From contig NZ_PPDD01000012.1 in assembly GCF_002959895.1 (NCBI RefSeq), positions 186,001 to 250,000 on the forward strand: DNA of 64,000 nt, in the 5' to 3' direction. Position 1 is the first letter of the stretch, and each line of letters begins with the position of its first letter. Of the stretch, positions 50,118-60,028 are shown piece by piece. This DNA is from Veillonella infantium. Lineage in GTDB: Bacteria > Bacillota > Negativicutes > Veillonellales > Veillonellaceae. A program made the translations under genes and the position numbers. The notes beneath the pieces are model-generated. The model worked only from the letters and a program-made list of their open reading frames with translations. It did not search any database and was not told where the DNA came from.

Positions 50118-51617
50118 ATGAATACATGGTTTCAAAACCTAAAGGTACAATATAAATTATTGCTCAGTAATTTATTAATGCTAGTGATACCACTTATTAC
50201 ACTATTCCTACTGGTTGGTGGTATTTGGAGTTTGTTGCGGTTTTCTAACCCTATAGAGCAGCGCTCTTGGATGATGTTAGCACCTAGTACGATACAATCT
50301 CAAATCCTTCAATTCGAACTAGAACAAATAAATAAAAAGTTATTATCTAAAGACACGACTGTGTTTAGCTTACGTAATAATACATCTGTTATAGAAGCGC
50401 AAGGCGTTGATGTTGTTATTATGAAAGATGATACGGTACTATATATGACACCTGACAGTGATGGTGAGCATATAGTGTCTACTTTCAAGAAAATAGGATT
50501 GATTACAGATAATGATAGTAGATACTATGAATGGGATGGTGATCGATTGACATATGTTAATCGTTATGGTGACGGTATGTTGGTCATTGGAGCGGGACAC
50601 ATCCCCTTTATGGCAAAATCGATGGGACATGAAACAGATGAGAAGGTACTGGTAGAGTTTCTATTTGGACTAGCTCTTGCTTTAGTAGTGGCATCGGCTG
50701 TATTTGGTGGTATTTATATTGCCAATCGCTTGTCTAAGCAAATTTTATTACCTTTACAATATCTTCAAAGGGCTGCTATAGATATTAAGAAAGGGGTTAC
50801 ACCTAGTCTTATTAAAGTGACCTATCATGATGAGTTAGGAGAAACTTGTGAGGCTTTTAATAATATGCAAAGATCCTTAGCCAGAGAAAAGCAATTGCGT
50901 GAAGAGTATGAAGAGAAACGGAGGCAAATGATTGCAGGCATTTGCCATGATATTGCAACACCGCTTACATCTGTTAAGGGCTATGCAAGTGGTATTTTAG
51001 ATGGTGTTGCACGAACTCCAGAAAAGCAAACTCATTATGTACAAATGATATATATTATGGCTGGTAATATTGAGAAATTAGTATCTATGCTGTCTGATTT
51101 TTCAAAGCTTGAGCTTGGGCAGATTGTGTATGATTATAGACCAGTTAGTTTGAATCAAGTTATTTCTGAATATATAGAAAGACATAAAGGAGATTTTGAA
51201 GATAAAGGGATTATACTGGTAGAGTCTTATGGTGAATCTGACCAACTTGTTAGAACTGATGTAAAACAATTTGTACGAATACTGGATAATATATTTTCCA
51301 ATAGTTGGAAATATAGGAGTACAGATCCACTTAAGATTAATGTTAGCACTGTCTATCAGAATCATAGGGTTCGCCTTACCATTACCGATAATGGAATAGG
51401 TGTACCAGAAGCATCATTAAATCAACTATTTGACATATTTTTCCGCACCGATGAGGCCCGTAGTGAAGTGGCTAACGGGAATGGGATAGGTCTTGCCATT
51501 GTAAAACAAATTGTAATGGATATGGATGGAGAAATTTGGGCCGAAAAGGGTTTGAATGGTTCCGGTCTATCGATTATTATGGAATTTCCAATTATGACAG
51601 AGTTGGAGGAAGCATGA
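50118..51617 (+). CDS. Sensor histidine kinase
   Basis: The 499-residue kinase has an N-terminal membrane helix (about residues 15-45), an extracytoplasmic sensor loop (about 45-180), and a second membrane helix (LVEFLFGLALALVVASAVFGGIYIA). HAMP (about 210-265), HisKA with His277 in ICHDIATPLTSVKGYASGIL, and HATPase with DNGIGVPEAS and GNGIGLAIV follow. The signal is unknown. The start at 50118 follows AAAGGAGG. It overlaps the response-regulator gene by four bases (ATGA). It is divergent from the PAP2 and glycosyltransferase genes, so envelope control is a possible role. Confidence 0.93.
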   Translation: MNTWFQNLKVQYKLLLSNLLMLVIPLITLFLLVGGIWSLLRFSNPIEQRSWMMLAPSTIQSQILQFELEQINKKLLSKDTTVFSLRNNTSVIEAQGVDVVIMKDDTVLYMTPDSDGEHIVSTFKKIGLITDNDSRYYEWDGDRLTYVNRYGDGMLVIGAGHIPFMAKSMGHETDEKVLVEFLFGLALALVVASAVFGGIYIANRLSKQILLPLQYLQRAAIDIKKGVTPSLIKVTYHDELGETCEAFNNMQRSLAREKQLREEYEEKRRQMIAGICHDIATPLTSVKGYASGILDGVARTPEKQTHYVQMIYIMAGNIEKLVSMLSDFSKLELGQIVYDYRPVSLNQVISEYIERHKGDFEDKGIILVESYGESDQLVRTDVKQFVRILDNIFSNSWKYRSTDPLKINVSTVYQNHRVRLTITDNGIGVPEASLNQLFDIFFRTDEARSEVANGNGIGLAIVKQIVMDMDGEIWAEKGLNGSGLSIIMEFPIMTELEEA

Positions 51618-52339
51618 AAAAAATCTTGATCATAGAAGATGATAAAGGAATTTCCGAGTTGGAAAGGGATTATTTAGAGATTGAAGGGTTTGAAGTCGAG
51701 ATTGCCACTGATGGCGTGACGGGGGTAGAAAAAGCCATACAAAATGATTATAGCTGTATTATCCTAGATATAATGCTTCCTAAAAAGGATGGATTCTCCA
51801 TATGTAAAGATATCCGTATGAAGAAGGAAGTACCGATTCTAATGGTTAGTGCTAAACGTGAAGATATTGATAAAATTAGAGGGTTAGGAATAGGAGCAGA
51901 TGATTATTTAACCAAACCTTTTAGCCCTGTAGAACTTGTAGCACGTGTAAAATCTCACATTCAACGTTTTGAAAGAATACTAGCCTCTACTGCATCTCCT
52001 GTGAAAGTTGAAGAACCTAAGATTACAGCAGGGCACCTTGAAATTAATTTGGCATCCCGTATGGTACTACTTCATGATGAGGTTGTACCTTTAACACCAA
52101 GAGAATACGAGATTCTAGTCCTTTTAGCTACACATCCAAGCCGTGTATTTACTAAAGAAGAGATTTATGAAAGGCTGTGGGAGGCAGATTCTTTTGGTGA
52201 AACATCTACGGTTATGGTTCACGTGAATCGATTGCGTATAAAGGTGGATAAGAAATATAATGGTGAACAATATATAGATACCGTATGGGGCGTAGGGTAT
52301 CGATTTCACCAATGGGACAATTATAAAATAATTAAATAG
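51614..52339 (+). CDS. OmpR/PhoB-family response regulator
   Basis: The 241-residue regulator has an N-terminal receiver domain (KKILIIEDDKGI; phospho-acceptor Asp in CIILDIMLPKKDG near residue 53; switch Lys in YLTKPFSP). A C-terminal winged helix follows (about 145-238; PLTPREYEILVLLATHPSRVFTKEEI and TVWGVGYRF). The start at 51614 overlaps the kinase stop as ATGA. It pairs with the kinase just upstream; the targets are unknown. Confidence 0.95.
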   Translation: MKKILIIEDDKGISELERDYLEIEGFEVEIATDGVTGVEKAIQNDYSCIILDIMLPKKDGFSICKDIRMKKEVPILMVSAKREDIDKIRGLGIGADDYLTKPFSPVELVARVKSHIQRFERILASTASPVKVEEPKITAGHLEINLASRMVLLHDEVVPLTPREYEILVLLATHPSRVFTKEEIYERLWEADSFGETSTVMVHVNRLRIKVDKKYNGEQYIDTVWGVGYRFHQWDNYKIIK

Positions 52340-52395
52340 AAAAAAAGCTAGAGGCTCATAGATTTTCTTGTCTACGAGCCTCTAGCTTTTTCTAT
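52340..52395. terminator. Bidirectional terminator between the response regulator and fprA-like genes
   Basis: AAAAAGCTAGAGGCTC pairs perfectly with GAGCCTCTAGCTTTTT around a long loop, with A and T runs on either side. Confidence 0.9.
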
Positions 52396-52399
52396 TCAA

Positions 52400-53635
52400 T
52401 TATAATACTTCTTTAATTTCAGCTGCATCGATGGATGCTTTGATATCGTCTGCCATTTTTTCGATTTTTGGAAGATCTTCTGGTTTTAAAGAGGATTTGA
52501 TATCAAGTGGTTCGGATACGATTTCAATATCTTTGAAGTCGTTTTCAAAGTGGGCAACCATTGTTTTCATTGCAGCAGATGCCCAAGAGTGGTTACCAAT
52601 GATGGATACCTTATGGTTTTGGAAGTTAAGTGCTTTCAATTCATGAATGAAGTTTTCCATAGTAAGGTATAGGTTCAAATTGTATGTAGGTGCAATTGTT
52701 ACCAAGTTAGTGTATTTCCAAGCATCAGCGATGATGTAGGAAGCATTAGTTTTGGAAACATCGTAGATTTTGATATCTGTGACGCCGCGTTTGGACAATT
52801 GCTTAGCCAATTGTTGTGCAATAGCACGAGTGTTACCATACATAGAACCGAAGGCAATAACAACACCTTTTTTACAAGCTGTGTAGCTGGACCAGTGCAA
52901 GTATTTGCGCAAGATATAATCGATAGTTTCAGGTGTACGCCAGATAGGACCATGAAGTGGAGCAATACGCTTGATGTCAAGACCAGAAACTTTACGGATT
53001 GCATTTTGTACTTGAGGACCGTATTTACCAACTATATTTGTGTAGTAACGACGAGCTTCATCTTCGTAGGTAGCAACGTAATCAGTTTGGTCTGCAAAGA
53101 TGTTACCGTTAACTGTACCGAATGTACCGAAAGCATCTGCAGAGAATAATGTACCAGTAGATTTTTCATATGTACAAGTTACTTCTGGCCAGTGAACCAT
53201 AGGCATAGTGTAGGAAACTAGTGTATGTTTACCTAGGCAGATTTCGTCGCCTTCTTTTACTGTGTAGTATTGATCAGGTTTTGGAGAATTGTAGAATTGT
53301 TCAAACATGCGGAATGTTGTAGCGTTACCAACCATTTTACAGTTTGGATAGCGTTCCAATGTTTCCAACAATGTTTGGCAATGGTCTGGTTCCATATGAT
53401 TTACGATGATGTAATCAAGGTCGCGACCATTTAATAGATGAGTCAAGTTATCAAAGTATTCTTCGCGAATTTCTGCATCAACAGAGTCTACAACGCAAGT
53501 TTTTTCATCGTCGATGAAATAGCTATTATAGCTAACACCATTTGGAATAGGGAATAAGTTTTCAAAACGTTCTGTAGTCCAGTCATTACTACCAATCCAG
53601 TAGATATTATGGGTCATTTTCTGAGCACAATGCAT
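52400..53635 (-). CDS. FprA-type flavodiiron protein
   Basis: The 411-residue protein joins a metallo-beta-lactamase-like diiron domain (residues 1 to about 260, with NHMEPDHC and APLHGPIWR) and a flavodoxin domain (about 265-405, starting VIAFGSMYGNTRAIA). The iron ligands follow the HxExDH pattern. Such A-type flavoproteins reduce oxygen or nitric oxide to protect anaerobes. The start at 53635 follows AAAGGA. It is a single-gene unit. Confidence 0.95.
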   Translation of the reverse strand: MHCAQKMTHNIYWIGSNDWTTERFENLFPIPNGVSYNSYFIDDEKTCVVDSVDAEIREEYFDNLTHLLNGRDLDYIIVNHMEPDHCQTLLETLERYPNCKMVGNATTFRMFEQFYNSPKPDQYYTVKEGDEICLGKHTLVSYTMPMVHWPEVTCTYEKSTGTLFSADAFGTFGTVNGNIFADQTDYVATYEDEARRYYTNIVGKYGPQVQNAIRKVSGLDIKRIAPLHGPIWRTPETIDYILRKYLHWSSYTACKKGVVIAFGSMYGNTRAIAQQLAKQLSKRGVTDIKIYDVSKTNASYIIADAWKYTNLVTIAPTYNLNLYLTMENFIHELKALNFQNHKVSIIGNHSWASAAMKTMVAHFENDFKDIEIVSEPLDIKSSLKPEDLPKIEKMADDIKASIDAAEIKEVL

Positions 53636-53750
53636 AATAAAATCCTTTCTTAACTCACATTTGTTATGTATAGGTTTACACGAATTCTCATGTTCGTAAA
53701 TATATCATCAACTTATAATACTAATATTTTCGAAAAAAATCAATATTGAA

Positions 53751-53776
53751 AAGCCTACCCCAAGGAGTAGGCTTTC
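53751..53776 (-). terminator. Terminator of purL
   Basis: AAGCCTAC pairs with GTAGGCTT around CCCAAGGA-type loop bases, followed on the minus strand by a U run. Confidence 0.8.
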
Positions 53777-53797
53777 ACATGAAAGAATAGTCATAAA

Positions 53798-56700
53798 TTA
53801 TTTGAAGTATTTTACACCAGATGTAAAGATTGGCATTTCTAATTGGCCAGGAATATTTTTGCTAATACCAACACCACAGCGTTCGGAGTGAGCCATCTTA
53901 CCGAATACGCGACCATCAGGACTATAAATACCTTCGATAGCAGCTACAGATTGGTTAGGGTTGAAGCGGCTATCCATGGATGCGATGCCGTCAAAGTCTA
54001 CATATTGTGTAGCAATTTGACCAGTTTTATTGAATTCCAATACTTGTTGAGGGGATGCGATGAAGCGACCTTCACCGTGAGAGATAGGTACAGTGTAGAT
54101 TTCGCCTGCTTTAGCATCGCTCATCCAAGGAGATTTTGTAGAAATAACTTTAGTGTTAACCATACGAGACAAGTGACGACCAATGGTGTTGTACGTCAAA
54201 GTAGAATGGTCAGCAGTTAAGGTTTCAATATGACCACCTGGCAACAAGCCTAATTTGATAAGTGCTTGGAATCCGTTACAAATACCAAGTACAAGGCCAT
54301 CTTGTTTGTACAAGAGATTTTCTAGGCCTTCAGCAAGGTATGGATTACGGAAGAGGGTAGCCATAAATTTACCAGAACCATCTGGTTCGTCGCCAGCACT
54401 GAAACCACCAGGGAACATAAGAATTTGAGATTCTGCTAATTTAGCTTTGATTACGTCGATAGATTCTTTTAATTGTTCTGGTGTTTGGTTTCGAATTACT
54501 ACAATATCTGTTTCGGCCCCAGCTCGTTCGAAGGCACGAGCCGCATCAAATTCGCAGTTTGTACCAGGGAATACGGGAATGAGAACTTTAGGTTTGGCAC
54601 CTAAGGATGTACTGCGAGGTTTAGCGTGTTGATCATGGATGTACGCTACTGCTTCTCCAGAGCCATTTGGAGCATGCATAGGGAATATATCGTTGAGTGG
54701 AGCTTCATAAGTTGCTTGGATCTCCTTGAGTGATACGGATTGATCCGCCCATTCAATAACTGGATTTGCTTGTGTTACACCGATTACTTTTAAACCTGGT
54801 AGCTCTAAGAGATAGTTAACAGCTTTAATATCTACCTCTACGATAAATGCACCAAGAGCAGGTTGGAAAATACCTCGTTCAGCATATTTATCGAATTTAA
54901 CACCGATGTTGTTGCCGAGGGCCATTTTTGTGACAGCTTCAGGGATGCCGCCTTGTTCAACTACATAAGCAGAGTAAACACGACCTTTTTCAATTTGTTC
55001 TTGCAAGGTATCGCAATTTTCTTTGAAACGATCCCAATCTGGAGTGTCGTCGTACATGCGAGGCACATCGAAGAATACGAGGCGATGATCTACGCCTTTA
55101 AGGTCCTGACTTACGATATTGTCTACATGAGCTGTACCAACCGCAAAGGATACGAGCGTTGGAGGAACTGTAAGGTCCATAAATGTACCGCTCATAGAGT
55201 CTTTGCCACCAATAGCGCCAATTTCAAGTTCTTTTTGTGCTTTATAAGCGCCGAGGAGGGCTGCTACAGGTTTACCCCAAGATTCTTTTGAGTTAAGGCG
55301 TTCAAAGTACTCTTGTAATGTTAAGTATGCATCTTCACGGCGACCGCCAAGAGCTACTAACTTAGCAACAGATAATAGCACTGCATATTGAGCACCATGG
55401 TATGGGCTCCAGTCGGATAATTCAGGTACAAAGCCGTGAGTCATGATGCTAGCTGTAGTAGTTTCACCATTTAATACAGGTAATTTGGCGACCATACCTT
55501 GAGTAGGTGTCTTTTGGAATTTGCCACCAAATGGCATGAGTACTGTGTTAGCACCCACAGTGCTATCAAAGCGCTCTGCTAAACCTTGTTGAGAGGCTGT
55601 ATTTAAATCGGATACGGCTGCAAGCCATTTTTCTTTGAAGTTATCTGCAGTAGAAGAACCACGTAAGAAGTAAGAACGATCTGCTGGAGCTTTTACAATT
55701 ACCTCTTGTTGTTGGCTTGCACCATTTGTGTTTAAGAAGTCGCGGCTAATGTCTACAATTGTTTCGCCATTCCAGTTCATGATTAGACGATTTGTATCGG
55801 TTACATCTGCTACGACTGTGCATTCTAAGTTCTCTTCATCGCAATAAGCTTTGAATGCATCTACATCGGTAGCGGAGATAACGCAAGCCATGCGCTCTTG
55901 AGATTCAGAAATGGCTAGTTCTGTACCATCGAGGCCAGCGTATTTTTTAGGCACTAAATCAAGATTAATAGTTACGCCATCTGTTAATTCACCGATAGCA
56001 ACAGAGACACCGCCTGCACCAAAGTCATTACAACGTTTGATAAGTGTAGTCACTTCACCGCGACGGAAGAGGCGTTGAATTTTACGTTCTGTAAGGGCAT
56101 TGCCTTTTTGTACTTCTGCGCCGCATGTAGAAAGGGATTCTACGGTATGTTCTTTAGAAGAACCTGTAGCACCACCACAGCCATCACGACCAGTTTTACC
56201 GCCCAGTAATACTACAACATCGCCTGGAACGGGTACTTCGCGGCGCACCTGATTGCGTGGAGCTGCACCGATAACAGCGCCAATTTCCATGCGTTTTGCT
56301 ACGTAGCCAGGATGGTAATATTCTTTTACCTCACCTGTAGCAAGACCGATTTGGTTGCCGTAAGAGGAGTAACCACGTGCAGCTTCTTGAGTAATTTTTT
56401 TCTGTGGTAATTTACCCTCTAATGTATCTTCAAGGCTCGTATGTGGGTCGCCAGAGCCAGTGATGCGCATTGCTTGGTATACATAGGCGCGGCCGCTCAA
56501 TGGATCGCGGATACAACCGCCTAAGCAGGTAGCAGCACCACCGAATGGTTCGATTTCAGTAGGGTGATTATGGGTTTCATTTTTGAATAATAACAACCAT
56601 TCTTCAGTTTTTCCGTCTACATCGACAGGAACGATGATAGTACATGCATTGATTTCATCAGATTCATCGAGATTTGTTAAACCACCAGCATGGCGCAATT

Positions 56701-57538
56701 CTTTTACGGCTAGTGTTGCCATGTCCATGAGGGAACGAGCTTTTTTCTTAGTTGTATAGAGCTCAGCACGACCTTCCATGTATTCTTCGAGGGCTTCTTC
56801 AATAGGGCCTGTGAAGCGACTCGCTTCGATAGAGATATCCGTTAACTCTGTCATAAATGTGGTATGACGGCAGTGGTCGGACCAATATGTATCGAAGAGG
56901 CGAATTTCTGTAATCGTAGGATCCCGGTGTTCTACCTCTGCATATTGTTGTCTAATCATTTGAAGGTCCGCTAATGTCATAGCAAGACCATAATTTTTGA
57001 TAAGTCCTTCTAACTCAGCATCGCTCATTGTCGTAAAGCCATCGATAGTTGCCACTGGTTTTGGGTCCTCTAAATTGAGAGCCAAAGTATTAGGTAATTC
57101 AAGGCTTGCTTCACGGGAATCAACTGGGTTAATGTAGTATGCTTTGATGGCATTTTCTTGTTCTTTTGTGAAAGTACCTTCGATAGCAAATACACGGGCA
57201 CAGCGAACAACATGTCCGGATGTAAGGGTTAGCATAGAAATACATTGCTCAGCACTATCAGCACGTTGATCATATTGCCCTGGTACATACTCAACGGCGA
57301 ATATGAAACCTTGTACAGCCGGAATTTCTTCTAATACTGTATCTACAGGAGGTTCGGAGAAAATTAGATTTTTTGCAGCTTCTAAATCTTTTGCATCTAA
57401 ATTTTCAATATCATATCGTTCATAAATGGTAACACCTGTAACAGGCATAGATAATTCCTGTTGCAAGGTATGTAACATGCGTTGTGCTTCTTGCTTGAAA
57501 GATTCTCGTTTTGTTACGAATAATCGTTGTATAGCCAT
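53798..57538 (-). CDS. purL: Phosphoribosylformylglycinamidine synthase (long PurL)
   Basis: The 1246-residue enzyme converts FGAR, glutamine and ATP to FGAM in purine synthesis. It is the large single-chain form, with synthase domains first (SDHCRHTTF, KNETHNHPTEIEPFGGAATCLGG, FGAGGVSVAIGE). A C-terminal class I glutaminase has nucleophile Cys in VLGICNGFQAL and a His/Glu pair in ISHGEGRF. The start at 57538 follows CAGGAGG; a 52-residue upstream in-frame extension is AT-rich and not family-like. It is divergent from a LysR regulator and separate from the purE operon. Confidence 0.95.
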   Translation of the reverse strand: MAIQRLFVTKRESFKQEAQRMLHTLQQELSMPVTGVTIYERYDIENLDAKDLEAAKNLIFSEPPVDTVLEEIPAVQGFIFAVEYVPGQYDQRADSAEQCISMLTLTSGHVVRCARVFAIEGTFTKEQENAIKAYYINPVDSREASLELPNTLALNLEDPKPVATIDGFTTMSDAELEGLIKNYGLAMTLADLQMIRQQYAEVEHRDPTITEIRLFDTYWSDHCRHTTFMTELTDISIEASRFTGPIEEALEEYMEGRAELYTTKKKARSLMDMATLAVKELRHAGGLTNLDESDEINACTIIVPVDVDGKTEEWLLLFKNETHNHPTEIEPFGGAATCLGGCIRDPLSGRAYVYQAMRITGSGDPHTSLEDTLEGKLPQKKITQEAARGYSSYGNQIGLATGEVKEYYHPGYVAKRMEIGAVIGAAPRNQVRREVPVPGDVVVLLGGKTGRDGCGGATGSSKEHTVESLSTCGAEVQKGNALTERKIQRLFRRGEVTTLIKRCNDFGAGGVSVAIGELTDGVTINLDLVPKKYAGLDGTELAISESQERMACVISATDVDAFKAYCDEENLECTVVADVTDTNRLIMNWNGETIVDISRDFLNTNGASQQQEVIVKAPADRSYFLRGSSTADNFKEKWLAAVSDLNTASQQGLAERFDSTVGANTVLMPFGGKFQKTPTQGMVAKLPVLNGETTTASIMTHGFVPELSDWSPYHGAQYAVLLSVAKLVALGGRREDAYLTLQEYFERLNSKESWGKPVAALLGAYKAQKELEIGAIGGKDSMSGTFMDLTVPPTLVSFAVGTAHVDNIVSQDLKGVDHRLVFFDVPRMYDDTPDWDRFKENCDTLQEQIEKGRVYSAYVVEQGGIPEAVTKMALGNNIGVKFDKYAERGIFQPALGAFIVEVDIKAVNYLLELPGLKVIGVTQANPVIEWADQSVSLKEIQATYEAPLNDIFPMHAPNGSGEAVAYIHDQHAKPRSTSLGAKPKVLIPVFPGTNCEFDAARAFERAGAETDIVVIRNQTPEQLKESIDVIKAKLAESQILMFPGGFSAGDEPDGSGKFMATLFRNPYLAEGLENLLYKQDGLVLGICNGFQALIKLGLLPGGHIETLTADHSTLTYNTIGRHLSRMVNTKVISTKSPWMSDAKAGEIYTVPISHGEGRFIASPQQVLEFNKTGQIATQYVDFDGIASMDSRFNPNQSVAAIEGIYSPDGRVFGKMAHSERCGVGISKNIPGQLEMPIFTSGVKYFK

Positions 57539-57656
57539 TGTAGCCTCCTGTAATGTATATAATTCCCTGTGGGATATTGACAAATTAAGTATAGTCGGTC
57601 TAGACTTATAAGTAAAGATAATCTTACTTATGAAAAGATTAGAAATACTAATAAAT

Positions 57657-57694
57657 ATGAAAGGTTCATGAAGGTCATAAGACCTAACTTTCAT
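57657..57694. promoter_or_regulatory. Dyad between purL and the LysR gene
   Basis: ATGAAAG (57657-57663) pairs with CTTTCAT (57688-57694), and inner AGGTC (57672-57676) with GACCT (57681-57685). It sits midway in the 277-bp divergent region and could be a regulator site. No clear PurBox is seen here. Confidence 0.4.
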
Positions 57695-57815
57695 GAAGAT
57701 TTCTACATATTCATTATATATTGAGAGTTTATAATTATAATATAGTAAATAATATGTATATTTAAAAGTAAGACATTACTATTAGCACTATTAGTATATA
57801 ACAGAGGTGACTAAA

Positions 57816-58721
57816 ATGGCAGTATCGGCAGATTTATATAGAACCTTTTTAGGGGTAGGCTTATATTTATCCTTTTCTCGTGCCGCAAAAGAGTTAGGCG
57901 TTTCTCAATCCGCTATTAGCCAAAGTATTAAGCAATTAGAAGGCGAACTTAATATGCCTCTTTTTGTGCGCACTACAAAATCTGTAGGGTTCACGCCGGA
58001 AGGTAAGGAGTTATTTGATACGGTAGCTAAGGCCTTTTCCATTCTTGATAATGGCGTTACTCAATTACAAGAACGGGTGAGTCAAGCTTATGAAAGTTTA
58101 AACCTTGCTGCTACAGATACATTATGTCGCCATTTTTTATTGCCCTATTTCCATAAATGGCAATTGCAAGAAAGTGAAATAGGGTTACATATTATTAATC
58201 GTCCATCTCCTGATTGCGTAGAGTTAGTACTTAATAAAGAAGCGCAGCTAGCAGTGGTCAATGATTATGAAGGTTTACGCGATAATCCTCAATTGGAGGT
58301 CACTACATTGGCTACAATTCAAGATGTATTTGTTGGTGGCCCTGACTATAAAGGGGCAGGCTTCTTTGATCAAGGTCGCTTACTTAACGAGCCTATCTTA
58401 TTATTACATAAGGGCTCTGCGAGCCGTACCTTCTTTGATGAAGTAACACATGGCGCATGCCGTAAGCCTCGTTTTGAACTTGGTAGCGTCGATGTATTGC
58501 TCGATCTTGTAGAAATTAATATGGGCATTTCCATGTTGCCTAACCATGTAGTGCAACAAAAGATGCAAGAAGGCTCCATCGTGCGTATCGATACAGATAT
58601 TCCTGTACCAACCCGTGATATTGTACTTGTCCGTTCTCGTTTGGTACCTCAATCTGAAGGGGCGGCGCGCTTCACATCCTTGCTTATTAATCGTGAAAGC
58701 ACTCGTGATAAGGTCTTATAA
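57816..58721 (+). CDS. LysR-family transcriptional regulator
   Basis: The 301-residue regulator has the N-terminal LysR winged helix (LYLSFSRAAKELGVSQSAISQSIKQLEGELNMPLFVRTTKSVGFTPEG) and a C-terminal periplasmic-binding-like effector domain (about 90-295). The ligand is unknown. The start at 57816 follows AGAGGTGA. It is divergent from purL and upstream of xpt, so control of purine genes is possible but unproven. Confidence 0.92.
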   Translation: MAVSADLYRTFLGVGLYLSFSRAAKELGVSQSAISQSIKQLEGELNMPLFVRTTKSVGFTPEGKELFDTVAKAFSILDNGVTQLQERVSQAYESLNLAATDTLCRHFLLPYFHKWQLQESEIGLHIINRPSPDCVELVLNKEAQLAVVNDYEGLRDNPQLEVTTLATIQDVFVGGPDYKGAGFFDQGRLLNEPILLLHKGSASRTFFDEVTHGACRKPRFELGSVDVLLDLVEINMGISMLPNHVVQQKMQEGSIVRIDTDIPVPTRDIVLVRSRLVPQSEGAARFTSLLINRESTRDKVL

Positions 58722-58725
58722 TTAT

Positions 58726-58768
58726 AAGACACACTTTTTGAGAGATTTCAGAAAGTGTGTCTTTTTAT
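58726..58768 (+). terminator. Terminator of the LysR gene
   Basis: AAGACACACTTT pairs with AAAGTGTGTCTT with an inner weak stem, followed by a T run. Confidence 0.9.
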
Positions 58769-58905
58769 ATTTTAGGCTAGTCTTATCTGTGCTATATTAT
58801 ATTGTTATAAACCTGTTGAATTTTATAATTCAGAGTTGAAAGTTTTTAAGTCTCTTTGATAGTTATTGTATTAGTCATATTGTTAAGGCTTTTACTTGAT
58901 ATAGG

Positions 58906-58934
58906 TTGACCCTAAGGGGTTATTTACGTTAAAA
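58906..58934 (+). promoter_or_regulatory. Probable xpt promoter
   Basis: TTGACC (58906-58911) and TTAAAA (58929-58934) are 17 bases apart, about 40 bases before the xpt start. No guanine riboswitch is seen between. Confidence 0.5.
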
Positions 58935-58968
58935 TTTAAAGATAGTTATACTGCGGAGGTAAGAGCAC

Positions 58969-59544
58969 ATGGAATTATTAAAACAACGCATTCGTGAAGA
59001 GGGGATTGTCCTCAATAATCGCGTGCTAAAAGTCGATGGTTTTTTAAATCATCAAATCGATCCACAATTGTTTAAAGCAATTGGTAAAGAAATTGCTGAT
59101 CGTTACCGTGATGCAGGGGTACAACGTATTGTTACTATTGAGGCATCTGGCATTGCATTGGCATTGATGGCTGCGCTTGAACTTGATGTGCCATTAGTAT
59201 TTGCGCGTAAGAAAAAATCTATTCTTATGGTAGACGATGTATATCATAGTGTGGTGTACTCCTACACAAAAGAAGAAAACTACGATATTACTATTTCTAA
59301 AAAATTCTTGCCAGCTGGTGAAAAAGTGTTAATCATCGATGACTTCTTGGCATCTGGTGAGGCGGCTATGGGCCTTGCTAAATTGGTAGAAGACGCAGGT
59401 GATGAAGTGGTAGGTATGGCTATTGCTATCGAAAAATCCTTCCAACCTGGTCGCGAACGCCTTGAACATGCAGGTTATCGTGTAGAGTCTTTAGTTCGTA
59501 TTAAAGAATTTAAAGACAATGGTTGTGTATTTATCGAAGACTAA
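58969..59544 (+). CDS. xpt: Xanthine phosphoribosyltransferase
   Basis: The 191-residue enzyme converts xanthine and PRPP to XMP for purine salvage. LLKQRIREEGIVLNNRVLKVDGFLNHQIDP at the start, TIEASGIALALMAA, and the PRPP loop VLIIDDFLASGEAAMGL identify Xpt. The start at 58969 follows CGGAGG. It precedes two YbjN-like genes and lies between purL and the purE operon, consistent with a purine region. Confidence 0.95.
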   Translation: MELLKQRIREEGIVLNNRVLKVDGFLNHQIDPQLFKAIGKEIADRYRDAGVQRIVTIEASGIALALMAALELDVPLVFARKKKSILMVDDVYHSVVYSYTKEENYDITISKKFLPAGEKVLIIDDFLASGEAAMGLAKLVEDAGDEVVGMAIAIEKSFQPGRERLEHAGYRVESLVRIKEFKDNGCVFIED

Positions 59545-59570
59545 TAGTCTGATTATTTGTAGAGGGAATT

Positions 59571-60017
59571 ATGAATCAAAAAGCAGAAAAATTCGACTTA
59601 CTCATCGCTGACCTAAACAAAGGTGGTAACTCTTGGTTTACAAAGGAAGAAATGACAGACGATCTTCATACAGTCGTTTATCACGGCCGTTTGGATGTTC
59701 ATGAGCATAGCTTGCCTGTATTCATCGTTGTGGATGATTCTGCATTCTCCTATGCTCGCATAGCTATCACAACCACATCTATTGATGAAAAAGTGATTCC
59801 TGCTGTGTTAAAAGAACTTAACACATTGAATCAAGATTATAAAGTATCTAAATACTATGTAAGCAATGAAGACAATAACATCTATATGGATGTATCTGTT
59901 CCTGGCTTGACAGAACAGTTTGATCCTACAGTAGTAGTTAATTTATTGCTTGAAGTTGTTCAACCACACTTAGATGCTGTGCATAAAGGCATTCTTAAAG
60001 TAGCTGGTTTAGCTTAA
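59571..60017 (+). CDS. YbjN-like protein, first of a tandem pair
   Basis: The 148-residue protein has the alternating strand and helix pattern of the YbjN/type III chaperone-like fold, with a short stretch SWFTKEEMTDD that may bind peptides. I do not recognise a characterised homologue. It is followed eleven bases later by a paralog of similar length (146 residues). Both share FDPT/FEPA-like C-terminal motifs and the YKVSKYYV/YKNYKLYI strand. Being downstream of xpt, both may belong to its transcript. Function is unknown. Confidence 0.6.
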   Translation: MNQKAEKFDLLIADLNKGGNSWFTKEEMTDDLHTVVYHGRLDVHEHSLPVFIVVDDSAFSYARIAITTTSIDEKVIPAVLKELNTLNQDYKVSKYYVSNEDNNIYMDVSVPGLTEQFDPTVVVNLLLEVVQPHLDAVHKGILKVAGLA

Positions 60018-60028
60018 TAGAGGTTGTT

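Noticed and set aside
57539-57694. 52-residue N-terminal extension of PurL
   Set aside because: It is AT-rich, lacks family similarity, and covers the promoter region and dyad. The ATG at 57538 has CAGGAGG upstream.
58768-58968. Guanine/xanthine riboswitch before xpt
   Set aside because: The conserved purine-aptamer loop sequences were not found in this gap.
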